A DNA stretch of 64,000 nt from contig CAIQVJ010000008.1 in the NCBI GenBank assembly GCA_903875225.1, positions 43,305-107,304 of the forward strand, written 5' to 3'. The notes under the pieces are model-generated. The model had not been told where the DNA came from. It did no database searches and saw only the letters and a list, made by a program, of their open reading frames with translations. Made by a program: the position numbers and the translations under genes. This stretch comes from an uncultured Pseudomonadota bacterium (lineage in GTDB: Bacteria > Myxococcota_A > UBA796 > SXON01). Of the stretch, positions 1 to 8,500 are shown piece after piece. Position 1 is the first letter of the stretch. Each line of letters begins with the position of its first letter.

Positions 1-490
1 AGGGGGTGTAGTCGAAAAGGCCGCTCTGGTGCGACATCAGCTCGTGAAGCGTGAGCGAACCGGCGAGCTCCGGATCCGAGGCGAACGTGAGGGTCGGGAC
101 GAGGTCCGCGACCGTGCTGTCGAGCGACATGGCGCCGGCCTCGACGTGCTGGAGCGCTGCGATGGCGGTGAGCTTCTTGGTGTCCGAGCCGATCTGGAAG
201 AGCGTGGTGGTGAGCACGGGATCGTCGGTGTCCGGGTCCCGGGTGCCGAAACCCTCGGCGAAGATGATCGCGCCATCGCGCCAGACCGCGACCGAGGCGC
301 CACTCGCGCTGGAGTTGCGGATGTCCCGCTTGGCCGCCTTGCGGATGGCCTCGAAGGCAGCGTCGTCGCCGATGGGTCCGGTGTCTCCGGAGTCCCCGGA
401 GTCGTCGACCGAGGTGTCCCCGGAGTCCTCCACGTGGAAGCTTCCGGAGGTGTCGGTGGGCTGGGTGCAGGCGAGGAGGATGAGCAGCAT
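1..490 (-). CDS. Serine hydrolase / class C beta-lactamase-related lipoprotein (partial)
   Basis: The gene runs off the left edge of the window, so only the first 163 residues are visible. It starts with a very short lipoprotein signal, MLLILLAC, with the lipid-accepting Cys at residue 8. An Asp/Ser/Thr-rich linker follows to about residue 40. The beta-lactamase-related fold then begins and shows the SxxK nucleophile motif as SDTK (Ser102, Lys105). The later segment LHELMSHQSGL is typical of the family (LLsHtSGL). The YxN and KTG-like motifs lie outside the window. By family it should be a DD-peptidase- or esterase-like hydrolase on the cell surface; the substrate cannot be told. It is divergent from the peroxiredoxin gene. 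Confidence 0.85.
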   Translation of the reverse strand, partial: MLLILLACTQPTDTSGSFHVEDSGDTSVDDSGDSGDTGPIGDDAAFEAIRKAAKRDIRNSSASGASVAVWRDGAIIFAEGFGTRDPDTDDPVLTTTLFQIGSDTKKLTAIAALQHVEAGAMSLDSTVADLVPTLTFASDPELAGSLTLHELMSHQSGLFDYTP

Positions 491-550
491 GAGCAAGGCT
501 AACCACCCCGGGGCGGGTAGCGCCGATGCTCCCGATGGGGGGGACCCCAG

Positions 551-571
551 GGGGGCGACGTGGCCGCCCCC
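551..571. promoter_or_regulatory. GC-rich inverted repeat in divergent spacer
   Basis: GGGGGCG (551-557) and CGCCCCC (565-571) form a perfect 7-bp stem around a 7-nt loop. It lies between the divergent serine hydrolase and peroxiredoxin genes, so it is not needed as a terminator for either. It may be an operator or a leader structure; this is inference. Confidence 0.3.
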
Positions 572-650
572 GTTTCGCGCCGAGGCGATTGTCGGGCGTC
601 TGTCCGTGTGTACCATCGCGCATGCACACCCCCTGCCAGAGCGGCTCCTC

Positions 651-1112
651 GTGAGCCTGCCCGCCGTCGGCGATCCCGCTCCTGTCACGATCCTCATCGA
701 TCAGGCCGGAGCCGAGGTCCCGCTTCGCACACTCTACGCCGAACGAACGCTCGTGCTGTTCTTCTACCCGAAGGACGACAGCCCGGGCTGCACCGCCGAG
801 GCGTGCAACTTTCGGGATCGGTACGAGGAGTTCCTCACCGCGGGGGCCGACGTCGTGGGTGTGAGCGCCGACCCGGGCAGCTCCCACGCGCGGTTCAAGA
901 GCGCACACCGCCTGCCGTTCCGCCTCTTGAGCGATCCCACCGGCGCAGCGCGGCGAGCCTTCGGGGTACGCAAGACGCTGGGGCTGCTGGAAGGCAGGGT
1001 GACCTTCGTGATCGACCGCGGGGGGACGATCCGCCACGTGTACTCGTCGCAGTTGCGCATGGATGCCCACGCCGATGAAGCCCTGGACGTGGTCAAGGGG
1101 CTCGCCCGATAG
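651..1112 (+). CDS. bcp: Thiol peroxidase, Bcp/PrxQ-type peroxiredoxin
   Basis: This 153-residue cytoplasmic peroxiredoxin reduces hydroperoxides with thioredoxin-type donors. The motif SPGCTAEACNFRD holds the peroxidatic Cys47 and the resolving Cys52, the five-residue spacing of atypical 2-Cys PrxQ/Bcp enzymes. The N-terminal segment VGDPAP and the FFYPKD strand are also standard for the family. I chose GTG 651 because it gives the family's usual start and length; GTG 606 in the same frame would add 15 residues with no similarity. The gene stands alone, divergent from the hydrolase and convergent with the next two genes. Confidence 0.93.
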   Translation: MSLPAVGDPAPVTILIDQAGAEVPLRTLYAERTLVLFFYPKDDSPGCTAEACNFRDRYEEFLTAGADVVGVSADPGSSHARFKSAHRLPFRLLSDPTGAARRAFGVRKTLGLLEGRVTFVIDRGGTIRHVYSSQLRMDAHADEALDVVKGLAR

Positions 1113-1367
1113 TCAGGATTCTCGCGCCGCCCGCTTCAACTCGCGGAGGTGCCAGAGGTACAGGCTCTCCACCTTCTCTCGTGCCCACGGCGTCCGGCGG
1201 AGGAACTTCAAGCTCGAATTCACGCTCGGCTCGTGGGTGAAGCAGCGGATGGCCACCATCTCGCCGAGCTTCTCCCAGCCGTAGGCCTCTACCAGCGCCG
1301 TGACGATCATCTCCAGGGTGACGCCGTGGAGGGGGTTCTTGCGCTGGTCCGGCGGGCTCTCGGGCAC
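1113..1367 (-). CDS. VF530/DUF2132 family protein
   Basis: This protein of 84 residues belongs to the small VF530-type DUF2132 family, recognised from [26 protein letters not shown] and [17 protein letters not shown], in the family's order. The family's role is not established; members may bind nucleic acid, but nothing here shows it. The GTG start lies 2 nt after the stop of the upstream gene, so the two are probably translated together. It ends immediately next to the convergent peroxiredoxin gene. Confidence 0.85.
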   Translation of the reverse strand: MPESPPDQRKNPLHGVTLEMIVTALVEAYGWEKLGEMVAIRCFTHEPSVNSSLKFLRRTPWAREKVESLYLWHLRELKRAARES

Positions 1368-1369
1368 GG

Positions 1370-1975
1370 TCAGCGCCGAGCGGCCCAGCGGGCGAGCCCT
1401 TCGATGTTGGCGCGCAGGACGCGGCCGGCCGCGACGTCGGCGCCCGAGGTGAGCGCCTTCCACTTGAGGAATCCGACGTCTTCGCGCTTGGGTGCGGAGC
1501 CGAATGCGTAGCCGAGCACTCCGGGCGCGGCGAGCCAGACGCCGTGGCTGTAGTCGCTGCGGAAGCCGTCCTTGACCGAGAGGGCGCTGGTCTCGGGCGT
1601 CAGGATGTCCCAGCCCGCCACGAGGAAGCCCTTGTGGGTGCCGAGGCGGTGCAGGACGAGCTCGTGGTGGATCGTGCCGAGCAGGGGCACGTCGAGCCGC
1701 TGGTAGAAGCGCACGTGGTCGGGCGGGGAGTACCGGGGGTCGGTGATCGAGCGGCATACCGCGACGTGGTCGAGCTTGCCCACGTAGTGGTCCACGTCCA
1801 TCACCGCATCGATGGCCTTTTGCGGGTCGAGACCCGGGATCGCCAGGATGCCGAATGCCTCTTCGGTCGGGCGCCCTGCGTGCGCCCAGGTGCTGAGCTG
1901 GAACTGCGGCGGCGGGCTGGCAGGCGCATGCTTGAGTACGCGTTCGAGGAACTGCACGACTTCGTTTTCGGCCAT
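1370..1975 (-). CDS. Hypothetical protein, START/SRPBCC-like
   Basis: The 201-residue protein has no signal peptide. The middle part ([14 protein letters not shown], then [19 protein letters not shown]) resembles the helix-grip pattern of START/SRPBCC lipid-binding proteins, but I cannot see a diagnostic motif, so this is a fold guess. The ATG at 1975 has GGAG about 8 nt upstream. The DUF2132 gene follows after 2 nt, which suggests an operon. No catalytic residues are evident. Confidence 0.7.
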   Translation of the reverse strand: MAENEVVQFLERVLKHAPASPPPQFQLSTWAHAGRPTEEAFGILAIPGLDPQKAIDAVMDVDHYVGKLDHVAVCRSITDPRYSPPDHVRFYQRLDVPLLGTIHHELVLHRLGTHKGFLVAGWDILTPETSALSVKDGFRSDYSHGVWLAAPGVLGYAFGSAPKREDVGFLKWKALTSGADVAAGRVLRANIEGLARWAARR

Positions 1976-2110
1976 GGAAACTCCGGGCGGGGCGATCTAT
2001 CCACAAAACCGCTCCAGGTCGTCATGATGGATATTCCGTGAAATAAGACGGAACAACGGATTTTCTACGCGCTGGACGGAGTGGGTCACGGTCCCATGCC
2101 GGAAGATCCG

Positions 2111-2126
2111 TGGCATGCCCTTTGCA
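2111..2126 (+). promoter_or_regulatory. Sigma-54 type (-24/-12) promoter
   Basis: TGGCAT (2111-2116), 5 nt, then TTGCA (2122-2126) matches the sigma-54 consensus TGGCAC-N5-TTGCW with one mismatch. GG and GC are separated by exactly 10 nt. The start site would fall near 2137, just before the AGGAGG at 2143-2148. It would make transcription of the SulP gene dependent on an enhancer-binding protein. Confidence 0.6.
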
Positions 2127-2142
2127 CCCTGCAAGCTGTTCC

Positions 2143-2148
2143 AGGAGG
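2143..2148 (+). promoter_or_regulatory. Strong Shine-Dalgarno before a CTG codon
   Basis: AGGAGG is perfectly complementary to the 16S tail and lies 4 nt before CTG 2153, which is in frame with the transporter. No ATG, GTG or TTG follows at usable spacing in any frame. It therefore argues for a CTG start. Confidence 0.5.
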
Positions 2149-2152
2149 AACC

Positions 2153-3952
2153 CTGTCCGCTGCCCCCTCTCCTGCGCTCGCCGCGCTCTACCGCAGGGTG
2201 CCTGCGTTCGACTCATTGCGTACCTACACGATGGTGGAGGCGAAGGCCGACCTGCTCGGCGGGCTGTCGGTGGCCGCGGTTGCGGTACCCCAGGCGATGG
2301 CGTACGCGATGATCGCGGGGCTGCCTGCCGAGTACGGGCTGTACACCGCGATCGTGATGACGGGGATCGGCGCGTTGTTCGACTCGAGCCGCCAGCTCAT
2401 CAACGGGCCGACGAACGCGATCTCCATCGCCCTCCTCTCGGCGATCGGTGGGTTCGAGACCGTGGATGAGAAGATCCAGGCGGCAGCGCTGATGGCGGCG
2501 TTGGTGGGCACGATCCAGCTCGCGATCAGCTTCGCGCGGCTGGGGGACCTCACCCGATACATCTCGCATTCCGTGATCGTCGGTTTCACCGCGGGCGCGA
2601 GCCTCCTGCTCGTGATGGACCAGCTCAAGAACCTGCTCGGCCAGAAGGCGGTCGGGGATGTGCACGATCACTTCCTCGTGCGGGTCTGGCGCTCGTTGAC
2701 ACAGGGTGGAGACATCCACCTGCCGACCCTGCTCACCGGACTCGCCGCGATCGCCCTGGTGGTGGCTTTCCGCCGAGCGAAGGCCTGGTTGCGGGTGCCG
2801 CTGTTCCCCGAGTTCCTGGTCGTGGTCATCATGATGGCTGCGGCTACGCGCTACTATGGGCTCGACGAGATGGGTGTGAAGGTCGTCGGCAAGATCCCGG
2901 TGTCGCTGCCCTCCCCACACATGTTCTCGCTCGATGCGACGCTCCTCCGCGATCTGGCACCCAGCGCGCTCGCGGTCGCGCTGCTCGGGTTGCTCGAGGC
3001 CATCGCCATGTCCAAGGCGCTGGCCGCGGCGAACCGGCAGAAGTTGGATGCAAACCAGCAGTGCTTCTCCGAGGGGATGGCGAACCTGTCGGGGAGCTTC
3101 TTCGGGTGCATGCCGGGGTCGGGCTCGCTCACCCGCTCGGCGATCAACCAGCAGGCGGGCGCACGCACCCAGTGGGCGGGCGTGATCTCCGCGGTCGCCG
3201 TGGCGGTGATCATGCTGGTGTTCGGGCCGTACGCGCAGTTCATCCCGCGGTCCGCGCTTGCCGGCTTGCTGATGCTCACGGCCGCGCGGATGGTGAACCT
3301 CCACGACCTCCGGTACCACGTGCGCGCCTCCCACTTCGACGCCGCGATCGTGGCGACCACGGCGATCGCTGCCTTCGCGATCTCCATCGAGTTCTGCGTG
3401 TTGATCGGCGTCGTGATGTCCTTCATGCTGGCGGTGCCCCGGACGGGGAACATGCTGCTCACGGAGTTCGTGGTCGCGGCCGACGGGGGGATCCACGAGC
3501 ACGTGCCGGGAGACCTCGTGTGCGGGAGGATCCTGATCTTCGGGCTCGAGGGGGAGATGTACTTCGGCTCGGCGCAGAGCCTGGAGGCGCACTTCGACAC
3601 CATCGAGGGGCGGGTGACCGCGGAGACGAAGGTGGTCGTGCTCCGGCTCAAGCGGGCCCGAAACCCGGACGCCGTCGGGATGGCGATGCTCGAGGCCGCG
3701 CTCGACCGGCTGGAGAGGCGAGGCGTACACGTGGTCCTCTGTGGCGTGCGTGCCGACATGTACGAGGGCTTCAAGCGCTGCGGGATCGCGAGCAAGCTGA
3801 GCAAGGACCAGATCTTCCTTGAACAGTCGGTGCGGCAGACGAGCACGCTGCTCGCGGTGCGCCACGCTTATGAGCTGGTCACCGACCCCTGTCCGACCTG
3901 CCCGCGGCGCAGCCTGGACGGCCGGGTGCAGGGCATGTACTTTGTGATCTAG
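2153..3952 (+). CDS. SulP family anion permease with STAS domain
   Basis: This inner-membrane transporter (about 599 residues) belongs to the SulP/SLC26 family, which moves sulfate, bicarbonate or related anions. Characteristic segments are DLLGGLSVAAVAVPQAMAY, AGLPAEYGLY, NGPTNAISIAL and GSLTRSAINQQAG. About a dozen hydrophobic segments precede a C-terminal cytoplasmic STAS domain (roughly the last 130 residues, with VVVLRLKRARNPDA and RGVHVVLCGV). The start is unsettled. GTG 2081 and ATG 2096 are in frame but lie upstream of the predicted sigma-54 start site, while CTG 2153 has the good ribosome site; ATG 2231 would still keep the core. The substrate is not predictable. It overlaps the convergent histidine kinase gene by 4 nt. 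Confidence 0.9.
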   Translation: MSAAPSPALAALYRRVPAFDSLRTYTMVEAKADLLGGLSVAAVAVPQAMAYAMIAGLPAEYGLYTAIVMTGIGALFDSSRQLINGPTNAISIALLSAIGGFETVDEKIQAAALMAALVGTIQLAISFARLGDLTRYISHSVIVGFTAGASLLLVMDQLKNLLGQKAVGDVHDHFLVRVWRSLTQGGDIHLPTLLTGLAAIALVVAFRRAKAWLRVPLFPEFLVVVIMMAAATRYYGLDEMGVKVVGKIPVSLPSPHMFSLDATLLRDLAPSALAVALLGLLEAIAMSKALAAANRQKLDANQQCFSEGMANLSGSFFGCMPGSGSLTRSAINQQAGARTQWAGVISAVAVAVIMLVFGPYAQFIPRSALAGLLMLTAARMVNLHDLRYHVRASHFDAAIVATTAIAAFAISIEFCVLIGVVMSFMLAVPRTGNMLLTEFVVAADGGIHEHVPGDLVCGRILIFGLEGEMYFGSAQSLEAHFDTIEGRVTAETKVVVLRLKRARNPDAVGMAMLEAALDRLERRGVHVVLCGVRADMYEGFKRCGIASKLSKDQIFLEQSVRQTSTLLAVRHAYELVTDPCPTCPRRSLDGRVQGMYFVI

Positions 3953-5253
3953 TTCGTCTGGGGGAGGGTCAGTACAGCGCGACAGCCACCTCCGGGGGCG
4001 ATACCGAGAGTGCAGTTCCCCCCGTGGCGACGCGCGATCTCCCGGGCCAACGGCAGGCCGAGGCCGAGGCCGACGCTGTCCCTGCGCGCCGTGCCCCGCC
4101 GGCTGAGTCGGTCGAACAGGGTCTCCCGCTCGGCCTCGGGGACGCCTCGCCCGCAATCGTCCACCTCGAAGTTCACTGCGCCTGCCTGGGCGTTCACGCG
4201 GAGCGTGACCGCCGTCCCCGGCGCGTGGATCGCTGCGTTCCTCAACAGGTTGGAGAGCGCGCTCACCAGGAGCGCCGGGTGCCCGTTCAAGACCACCGAG
4301 GGCACGTCGCCCACGTCGAGGTGCCCGGCCCCGCGCTCGACAGTGCGCCGTTCACGTCGCACAGCCTCCTCCACGATCGTGGCAGCGTCTATGTCGGAGC
4401 GGCCGTGCTCGGCCTGCCCCGAGTCCACCCGCGCGAGCAGCAGCAGCCCCTCGACGAGCTCCGCAAGCCGCTCGACCTCCTCCCGCGCCGACGACAGCAC
4501 CAGCACGTAGTCTGCGTTCTCGCGCGGGCGACGAAGCGCGACGTCGATCTCGCCCAGCATCGCGGTGATCGGCGTGCGAAGCTCGTGCGCCGCCTCGGCG
4601 GTGAACCGCGCCTGGGCCTCGAACGCGTGGTCGAGCCGCTCGAGGAGCCCGTTCACCGCCTGCAGCAGGGCGGCGACCTCGGCGGGGCCTTCCGCTCCCA
4701 GCCGGGCGCCGGCTCCTGCGCCCATCACCCGGCCGACGGCGGCCTGCGCCGTCACCAGTGGGGCAGTTGCCTGGATCAGGAGGCGCCGCTGCAGCAGTGC
4801 GCCGCCTGCTGCGGCCACGCCCGCGACGACCGTGTACAGCAGCGCGAACGGGCCGATGCTCTCCGCGGGGTCCACCCGCGGCGCGGTCGCGAGCAGCATC
4901 GCGTGCTCCTCGGCGTCCTCGGGGCCGCGCTCCACGGGGAGGAGCAGCACGCGGGTGCGTCCGTCGGTCCGCCACGTCGGCTCCTCCATCTGCTCGGCGT
5001 TTGCCGCCCACCCGTGGGGCAGGAGCGGGTCATCGGGGGGGAGCATCCGCACGTGCACGCTCGACTCGGCGTGTTCGGACCCCCAGTCGCTCGCGCCCGC
5101 GGCCTGCGCTGCCGCGAGCAGGGTCGAGTCGAGCTCCCGAACGTCCTGCACGTAGAGCAACGTGCCGGTCGTCAGTCCCACGGTGGCCACGACCGCGATG
5201 AGCACGATCAGGCTGTTGCGGACGACCTGTGCGACGAGGGATGGCGAACTCAA
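3949..5253 (-). CDS. Sensor histidine kinase (OmpR-type partner)
   Basis: The 434-residue sensor has two membrane segments (about residues 11-32 and 131-152) enclosing a periplasmic domain of about 100 residues. A HAMP-like region follows, then the H-box AAHELRTPITAM with the phospho-accepting His near 221. The N-box is LSNLLRNAAIHA, and glycine-rich ATP-lid motifs follow (DCGRGVPEAE, VGLGLGLPLAREI). It would phosphorylate the response regulator encoded just upstream. The TTG start overlaps the regulator's stop as TTGA with GGAG ahead of it, so the two are translationally coupled. The periplasmic domain matches no family I know, so the signal is unknown. Confidence 0.93.
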   Translation of the reverse strand: MSSPSLVAQVVRNSLIVLIAVVATVGLTTGTLLYVQDVRELDSTLLAAAQAAGASDWGSEHAESSVHVRMLPPDDPLLPHGWAANAEQMEEPTWRTDGRTRVLLLPVERGPEDAEEHAMLLATAPRVDPAESIGPFALLYTVVAGVAAAGGALLQRRLLIQATAPLVTAQAAVGRVMGAGAGARLGAEGPAEVAALLQAVNGLLERLDHAFEAQARFTAEAAHELRTPITAMLGEIDVALRRPRENADYVLVLSSAREEVERLAELVEGLLLLARVDSGQAEHGRSDIDAATIVEEAVRRERRTVERGAGHLDVGDVPSVVLNGHPALLVSALSNLLRNAAIHAPGTAVTLRVNAQAGAVNFEVDDCGRGVPEAERETLFDRLSRRGTARRDSVGLGLGLPLAREIARRHGGNCTLGIAPGGGCRAVLTLPQTN

Positions 5254-5939
5254 CGGGCTCCGGGACCGGCGCTCCGGTCCTCGAGTACGTAGCCGACCCC
5301 GCGTACGGTGTGAAGCAGCGGAGGATCGGCCTCTCCGTCGATCTTTCGTCGGAGATACCCGATGTAGACGTCCACGACGTTCGTCCCGGGGTCGTGGAAC
5401 GTCTGCCACACGGATGCGAGGAGGCGCGACCGCGAGAGTACGTGGCCGGTGTTCTCTGCCAGATAGCGCAGGAGCGAGAACTCCTGGGCAGTGAGCGAGA
5501 TCTCCCGGCTCCCGCGCACGACGCGGTGTCGATCGACGTCCACCACGAGGTCTCCGACCATCACGCGCGTGGCGCTGTCCGTGGTGCGTCGGGCGATGGC
5601 TGTGATCCGGGCCAGCAGCTCTTCGAACGCGAAGGGTTTCACCAGGTAGTCGTCGGCTCCCCCGAGCAGGCCTTCGACACGCTCGCCCACCCGGTCCCGT
5701 GCGGTCACACACATCGCCGGAGTGCGGTCGCCCAAATCCCGCCTCTCGCGGACGAGGGTCAGGCCATCGCCGTCGGGCAGCATCCTGTCGACGATCAGCA
5801 CCTCGTAGGCTCCAGCGGCCAGCCAGGCGCGAGCGCTCGCGAGGTCGCCCGCGATGTCGACCAGGTGTCCCTCCTCGGTCAGGCCACGCGCAACGAAGCC
5901 GGCGATCTTCGGCTCATCTTCGACGAGGAGCACGCGCAT
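5250..5939 (-). CDS. OmpR/PhoB family response regulator
   Basis: This 229-residue regulator has an N-terminal receiver domain (MRVLLVEDEPKIAGFVARGL, phospho-Asp in VLIVDRMLPDGDG near residue 51, Lys in YLVKPFAFEE). A winged-helix DNA-binding domain follows (LTAQEFSLLRYLAENTGHV, DVYIGYLRRKID, VRGVGYVL). ATG 5939 has GGAGG at good spacing and begins the receiver exactly. The gene lies between a small membrane protein (1-nt gap) and the kinase (4-nt overlap). Targets are unknown, but the divergent YceI/haem-barrel operon is the nearest candidate. Confidence 0.95.
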   Translation of the reverse strand: MRVLLVEDEPKIAGFVARGLTEEGHLVDIAGDLASARAWLAAGAYEVLIVDRMLPDGDGLTLVRERRDLGDRTPAMCVTARDRVGERVEGLLGGADDYLVKPFAFEELLARITAIARRTTDSATRVMVGDLVVDVDRHRVVRGSREISLTAQEFSLLRYLAENTGHVLSRSRLLASVWQTFHDPGTNVVDVYIGYLRRKIDGEADPPLLHTVRGVGYVLEDRSAGPGAR

Positions 5940-5940
5940 G

Positions 5941-6549
5941 TCATTTCCCTCCGGTCGTCCCGGCGGGCTGCTCGCCTGCCTCTCCGCGCTCGCCCGCCTC
6001 TCCGCGCTCGCCTGCCTCTTCGCGCTCGCCGGCCTCTTCACGCTCCCTCGCCTCGCTCGCCTCTCCCGACGCAGCCGGGTTCTCCCCGACGTCCGCACCA
6101 GCGGTTTCATCCCTCAGCTCGGAGTGATGGATCTGACCTCCGGCCAGCCCCGTCCACCCCATGTCGGCGGCAGTCGCCACGGTGAGCGCCACGAGCCCGG
6201 CCACGCCGAGCACGGGCGTCTGACCTTTGCGGTGCGCCCAGATCAGCACCCCGAGGGCTCCAAGCGCGCTCACCACCGAGAGTACCGTGGCGATGTCTGC
6301 GCGTTCTTCGTGCTCGTGTATCCAATGCTCGGAGATGCCCGGCTGGTCCTCCACCCGCTCCTCGGCACCGTCCCCGGTGAGGTTCGCACCTGCGGCTCCT
6401 GCTCCGGAGATCACCAGGACCACGACGGCGGCGAACAGCGCGCCGCGTTCCTGACTGCGCCATGCCGCGATGCCGAGCAGCGGCACTGCCAGCACGCTGC
6501 CGATGATCGGAAAGTGGTTGAACAGTAGGTGAAGGTGCGCAGGGTCCAT
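5941..6549 (-). CDS. Membrane protein with Glu/Gly repeat tail
   Basis: The 202-residue protein begins MDPAHLHLLFNHFPIIGSV and has about four hydrophobic segments in its first 140 residues. The conserved-looking His residues in HLHLLFNHFP recall small membrane proteins of DUF2231 type, a weak assignment. The C-terminal tail consists of near-perfect Glu-rich hexapeptide repeats (GERGEA, GEREEA). ATG 6549 was chosen over ATG 6582 because GGAG lies about 8 nt upstream of it. It is the first gene of the two-component operon, so it may modulate the sensor or share its signal. Confidence 0.75.
   Translation of the reverse strand: MDPAHLHLLFNHFPIIGSVLAVPLLGIAAWRSQERGALFAAVVVLVISGAGAAGANLTGDGAEERVEDQPGISEHWIHEHEERADIATVLSVVSALGALGVLIWAHRKGQTPVLGVAGLVALTVATAADMGWTGLAGGQIHHSELRDETAGADVGENPAASGEASEAREREEAGEREEAGERGEAGERGEAGEQPAGTTGGK
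5968..6046. repeat. 18-bp tandem coding repeats
   Basis: About four imperfect 18-bp units of the type gctcgcctgcctctccgc encode the acidic hexapeptide repeat at the C-terminus of the membrane protein on the minus strand. The units differ by single bases, as expected from slippage. Confidence 0.7.
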
Positions 6550-6622
6550 TTTCGATCTCCGTCCAGGCTCCTTTATACGCACCCGTTTGCCGGTTGTGGT
6601 TTTCCCGGTGAGGATTCGATGA

Positions 6623-6645
6623 GAGTCCGGGTCGGATTAGGACTC
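6623..6645. promoter_or_regulatory. Inverted repeat in the yceI / two-component spacer
   Basis: GAGTCC (6623-6628) and GGACTC (6640-6645) are perfect inverted arms 11 nt apart, between the divergent two-component operon and the YceI gene. It is a plausible regulator site; its binding partner is unknown. Confidence 0.3.
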
Positions 6646-6738
6646 CGTGAGAGGCCCCTCGAGCGGGATGACGAACGGCTCTCGGCGGTCTACATTCGTG
6701 ACGTGCAGCAACCCGCTGGACGCAAACGAGGAATGCCC

Positions 6739-7329
6739 ATGAACCGCTCCGCCCTCCGCTCCACGAACATGATGCGACGCCTCTTTGTCATCGCGCCGTC
6801 CCTGATCGTCGCCCTCGCCGTGTACTCTGGCGCCGCCGAGGCCGCGATGGGGGTCACCGGCAAGCCCAAGGTCGCGTTCTTCGCAACCGCCACCCCCGGT
6901 GCGCTCGACATCGAGGGCGACAGCAGCACGGTCAACGTCACGGACGACGGCACGAAGCTCGCGTTTGCGGTACCGATGGAGTCGGTGCACACCGGGATCG
7001 ACATGCGCGACGACCACATGAACAATGAGTTCGTGGAGATCTCCAAGTTTCCCAACGCCACGTTGACTGTCGCGCGCGCTGATCTCAAGTTTCCCACGAC
7101 CCTGGGCGAAACCGCCGGCGGGACGATCAAGGGCACGTTCAACGTGCACGGTGTGGACGTCGTCGAAGACGTCACCTACACCCTCCAGAGGAGCAAGACG
7201 GGCTACCGCGCGCGGGCCTCGTTCAAGTTCGATGCCTCGCAGCACGGCATCACGATCCCCAGCTACCTCGGAATCACCGTCGATCCGAAGATGAACGCGG
7301 AAGTGACAGTGGACCTCATCGATGGCTAA
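6739..7329 (+). CDS. YceI-like secreted protein
   Basis: The 196-residue protein has a Sec signal (Arg-rich start, hydrophobic core, cleavage near SGAAEAA) and then a YceI-like lipocalin fold. Matching features are a strand with VAFFATATPGALDIEG, FAVPMESVHTGIDMRDDHM, FPNATLTVA and GTFNVHGVDVVEDVTY, where YceI proteins have R..HL, FP and L.i.GvTkpv. Such proteins bind isoprenoid-like lipids in the periplasm. ATG 6739 has GAGGA 6 nt upstream; ATG 6733 is two codons earlier but has no spacing. The stop overlaps the start of the haem-barrel gene by 8 nt, so the two are coupled. Confidence 0.85.
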   Translation: MNRSALRSTNMMRRLFVIAPSLIVALAVYSGAAEAAMGVTGKPKVAFFATATPGALDIEGDSSTVNVTDDGTKLAFAVPMESVHTGIDMRDDHMNNEFVEISKFPNATLTVARADLKFPTTLGETAGGTIKGTFNVHGVDVVEDVTYTLQRSKTGYRARASFKFDASQHGITIPSYLGITVDPKMNAEVTVDLIDG

Positions 7330-8491
7330 GCATCCCTGGCTCCTTTCTGCCGTGGTCCTCGGGCTCGGGGTCGCCTCCCAACCCGCCCACGCCTATCCGT
7401 GGATGATCAAGCACGGGTATACGAACTGCGCCCAGTGCCACATCGACCCCTCGGGGGGCGGAATTCTCACGGACTACGGTCGGGCGCAGGGCGAGATCCT
7501 CGTCCGCACCCACTGGAAGGAGATGACCGAGAACCCGGGAAAGAAGGCTGACTTTGCGTTCGGCGCGGTCACGCTGCCCGAGCCATTGTCGCTTCAGGCC
7601 GACCTGCGGGATCTGGTCATTCCTGAGCCGGGCAACGTGCGCGTCATCCTGATGCAGGCTGATGTGCGTGGCGCGGTCCAGGCAGGCGCCTTCACGGTGT
7701 CCGGCGCGATCGGACCGGTGAGCGAAGGCGCTTATGCTGCCCGCATCACGAGCAACACCACCGATCCCCAGTGGAACCTCACGTCGCGGGAATACTGGGC
7801 CGGCGTATCGCCCGTGAAGGGACTGATGATCCGCGCCGGGCGCATGAACCTGCCGTTCGGGCTCCGGACCGAGGACCACGAACTGTACATCCGCAAGGCC
7901 ACCCGGACGGCGACCAACGCCGACCAGCAGACCGGCGTCTCCCTGGTGTACACCGCCAAGAAGTACCGGTTCGAGGTGATGGGCATCGCGGGGAATTTTC
8001 AGGTGCATCCTGATGTGTTCCGCGAGCGCGGGTACAGCCTCTACGGTTCGTACGCAGTCAGCAAGACGTTCGAGCTCGGCGTTTCCAGCCTGCTCACGGT
8101 CGCAGGGGAGGACATCATCACCCTCGCGCCCCGCACGCGCCAGGCCCACGGGGTCTATACGCGCGCGGCGCCGGTCGAGTCGGTCTCCGTCCTTGCAGAG
8201 GCGGATCTGCTCGTCGACAAGAACAACGGCGTGAACTCGATGGGTATCGCCGGCTCGGGGATCGTGGACTGGGAGCCTACCCAGGGCCTTCACCTGATGG
8301 GCATCGGGCAGTACTGCGACCCCGACTTCTCCTCTCCAGACAGCCCGGCCTGGACCGGAGGAGCGGCAGTCCAGTGGTTCTTCCTCACGCGGTTCGACGT
8401 CCGTGTCGATGCGCTCGAGGGCGTGCTGAGCTGTGTCGCGGGGGCGAAGCCATCTCCGATGGCGCTCGTGCAAGGCCACTTCTACCTGTAG
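7322..8491 (+). CDS. Mono-haem (CxxCH) outer-membrane beta-barrel protein
   Basis: The 389-residue protein has a Sec signal ending near PAHA24. A c-type haem motif CAQCH follows at residues 36-40, inside HGYTNCAQCHIDPSGGG. From about residue 75 to the C-terminus it shows alternating amphipathic strands (YGSYAVSKTFELGVSSLL, AAVQWFFLTRFDVRVDAL) and ends in FYL, typical of an outer-membrane barrel. The combination suggests a porin-like barrel carrying a haem plug for electron transfer at the outer membrane. The haem motif is seen, the barrel is inferred. It overlaps the YceI gene and is followed 9 nt later by another CxxCH protein. Confidence 0.8.
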   Translation: MAKHPWLLSAVVLGLGVASQPAHAYPWMIKHGYTNCAQCHIDPSGGGILTDYGRAQGEILVRTHWKEMTENPGKKADFAFGAVTLPEPLSLQADLRDLVIPEPGNVRVILMQADVRGAVQAGAFTVSGAIGPVSEGAYAARITSNTTDPQWNLTSREYWAGVSPVKGLMIRAGRMNLPFGLRTEDHELYIRKATRTATNADQQTGVSLVYTAKKYRFEVMGIAGNFQVHPDVFRERGYSLYGSYAVSKTFELGVSSLLTVAGEDIITLAPRTRQAHGVYTRAAPVESVSVLAEADLLVDKNNGVNSMGIAGSGIVDWEPTQGLHLMGIGQYCDPDFSSPDSPAWTGGAAVQWFFLTRFDVRVDALEGVLSCVAGAKPSPMALVQGHFYL

Positions 8492-8500
8492 GATGCTCCA

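Noticed and set aside
551..571. Rho-independent terminator
   Set aside because: It lies between divergent starts and lacks a U-run.
51..650. Long N-terminal extension of the peroxiredoxin
   Set aside because: The open frame upstream runs antisense to the serine hydrolase gene; the family start fits GTG 651.
2213..4156. Open frame of 647 codons antisense to the SulP gene
   Set aside because: His/Arg-rich translation without domains; a shadow of the transporter.
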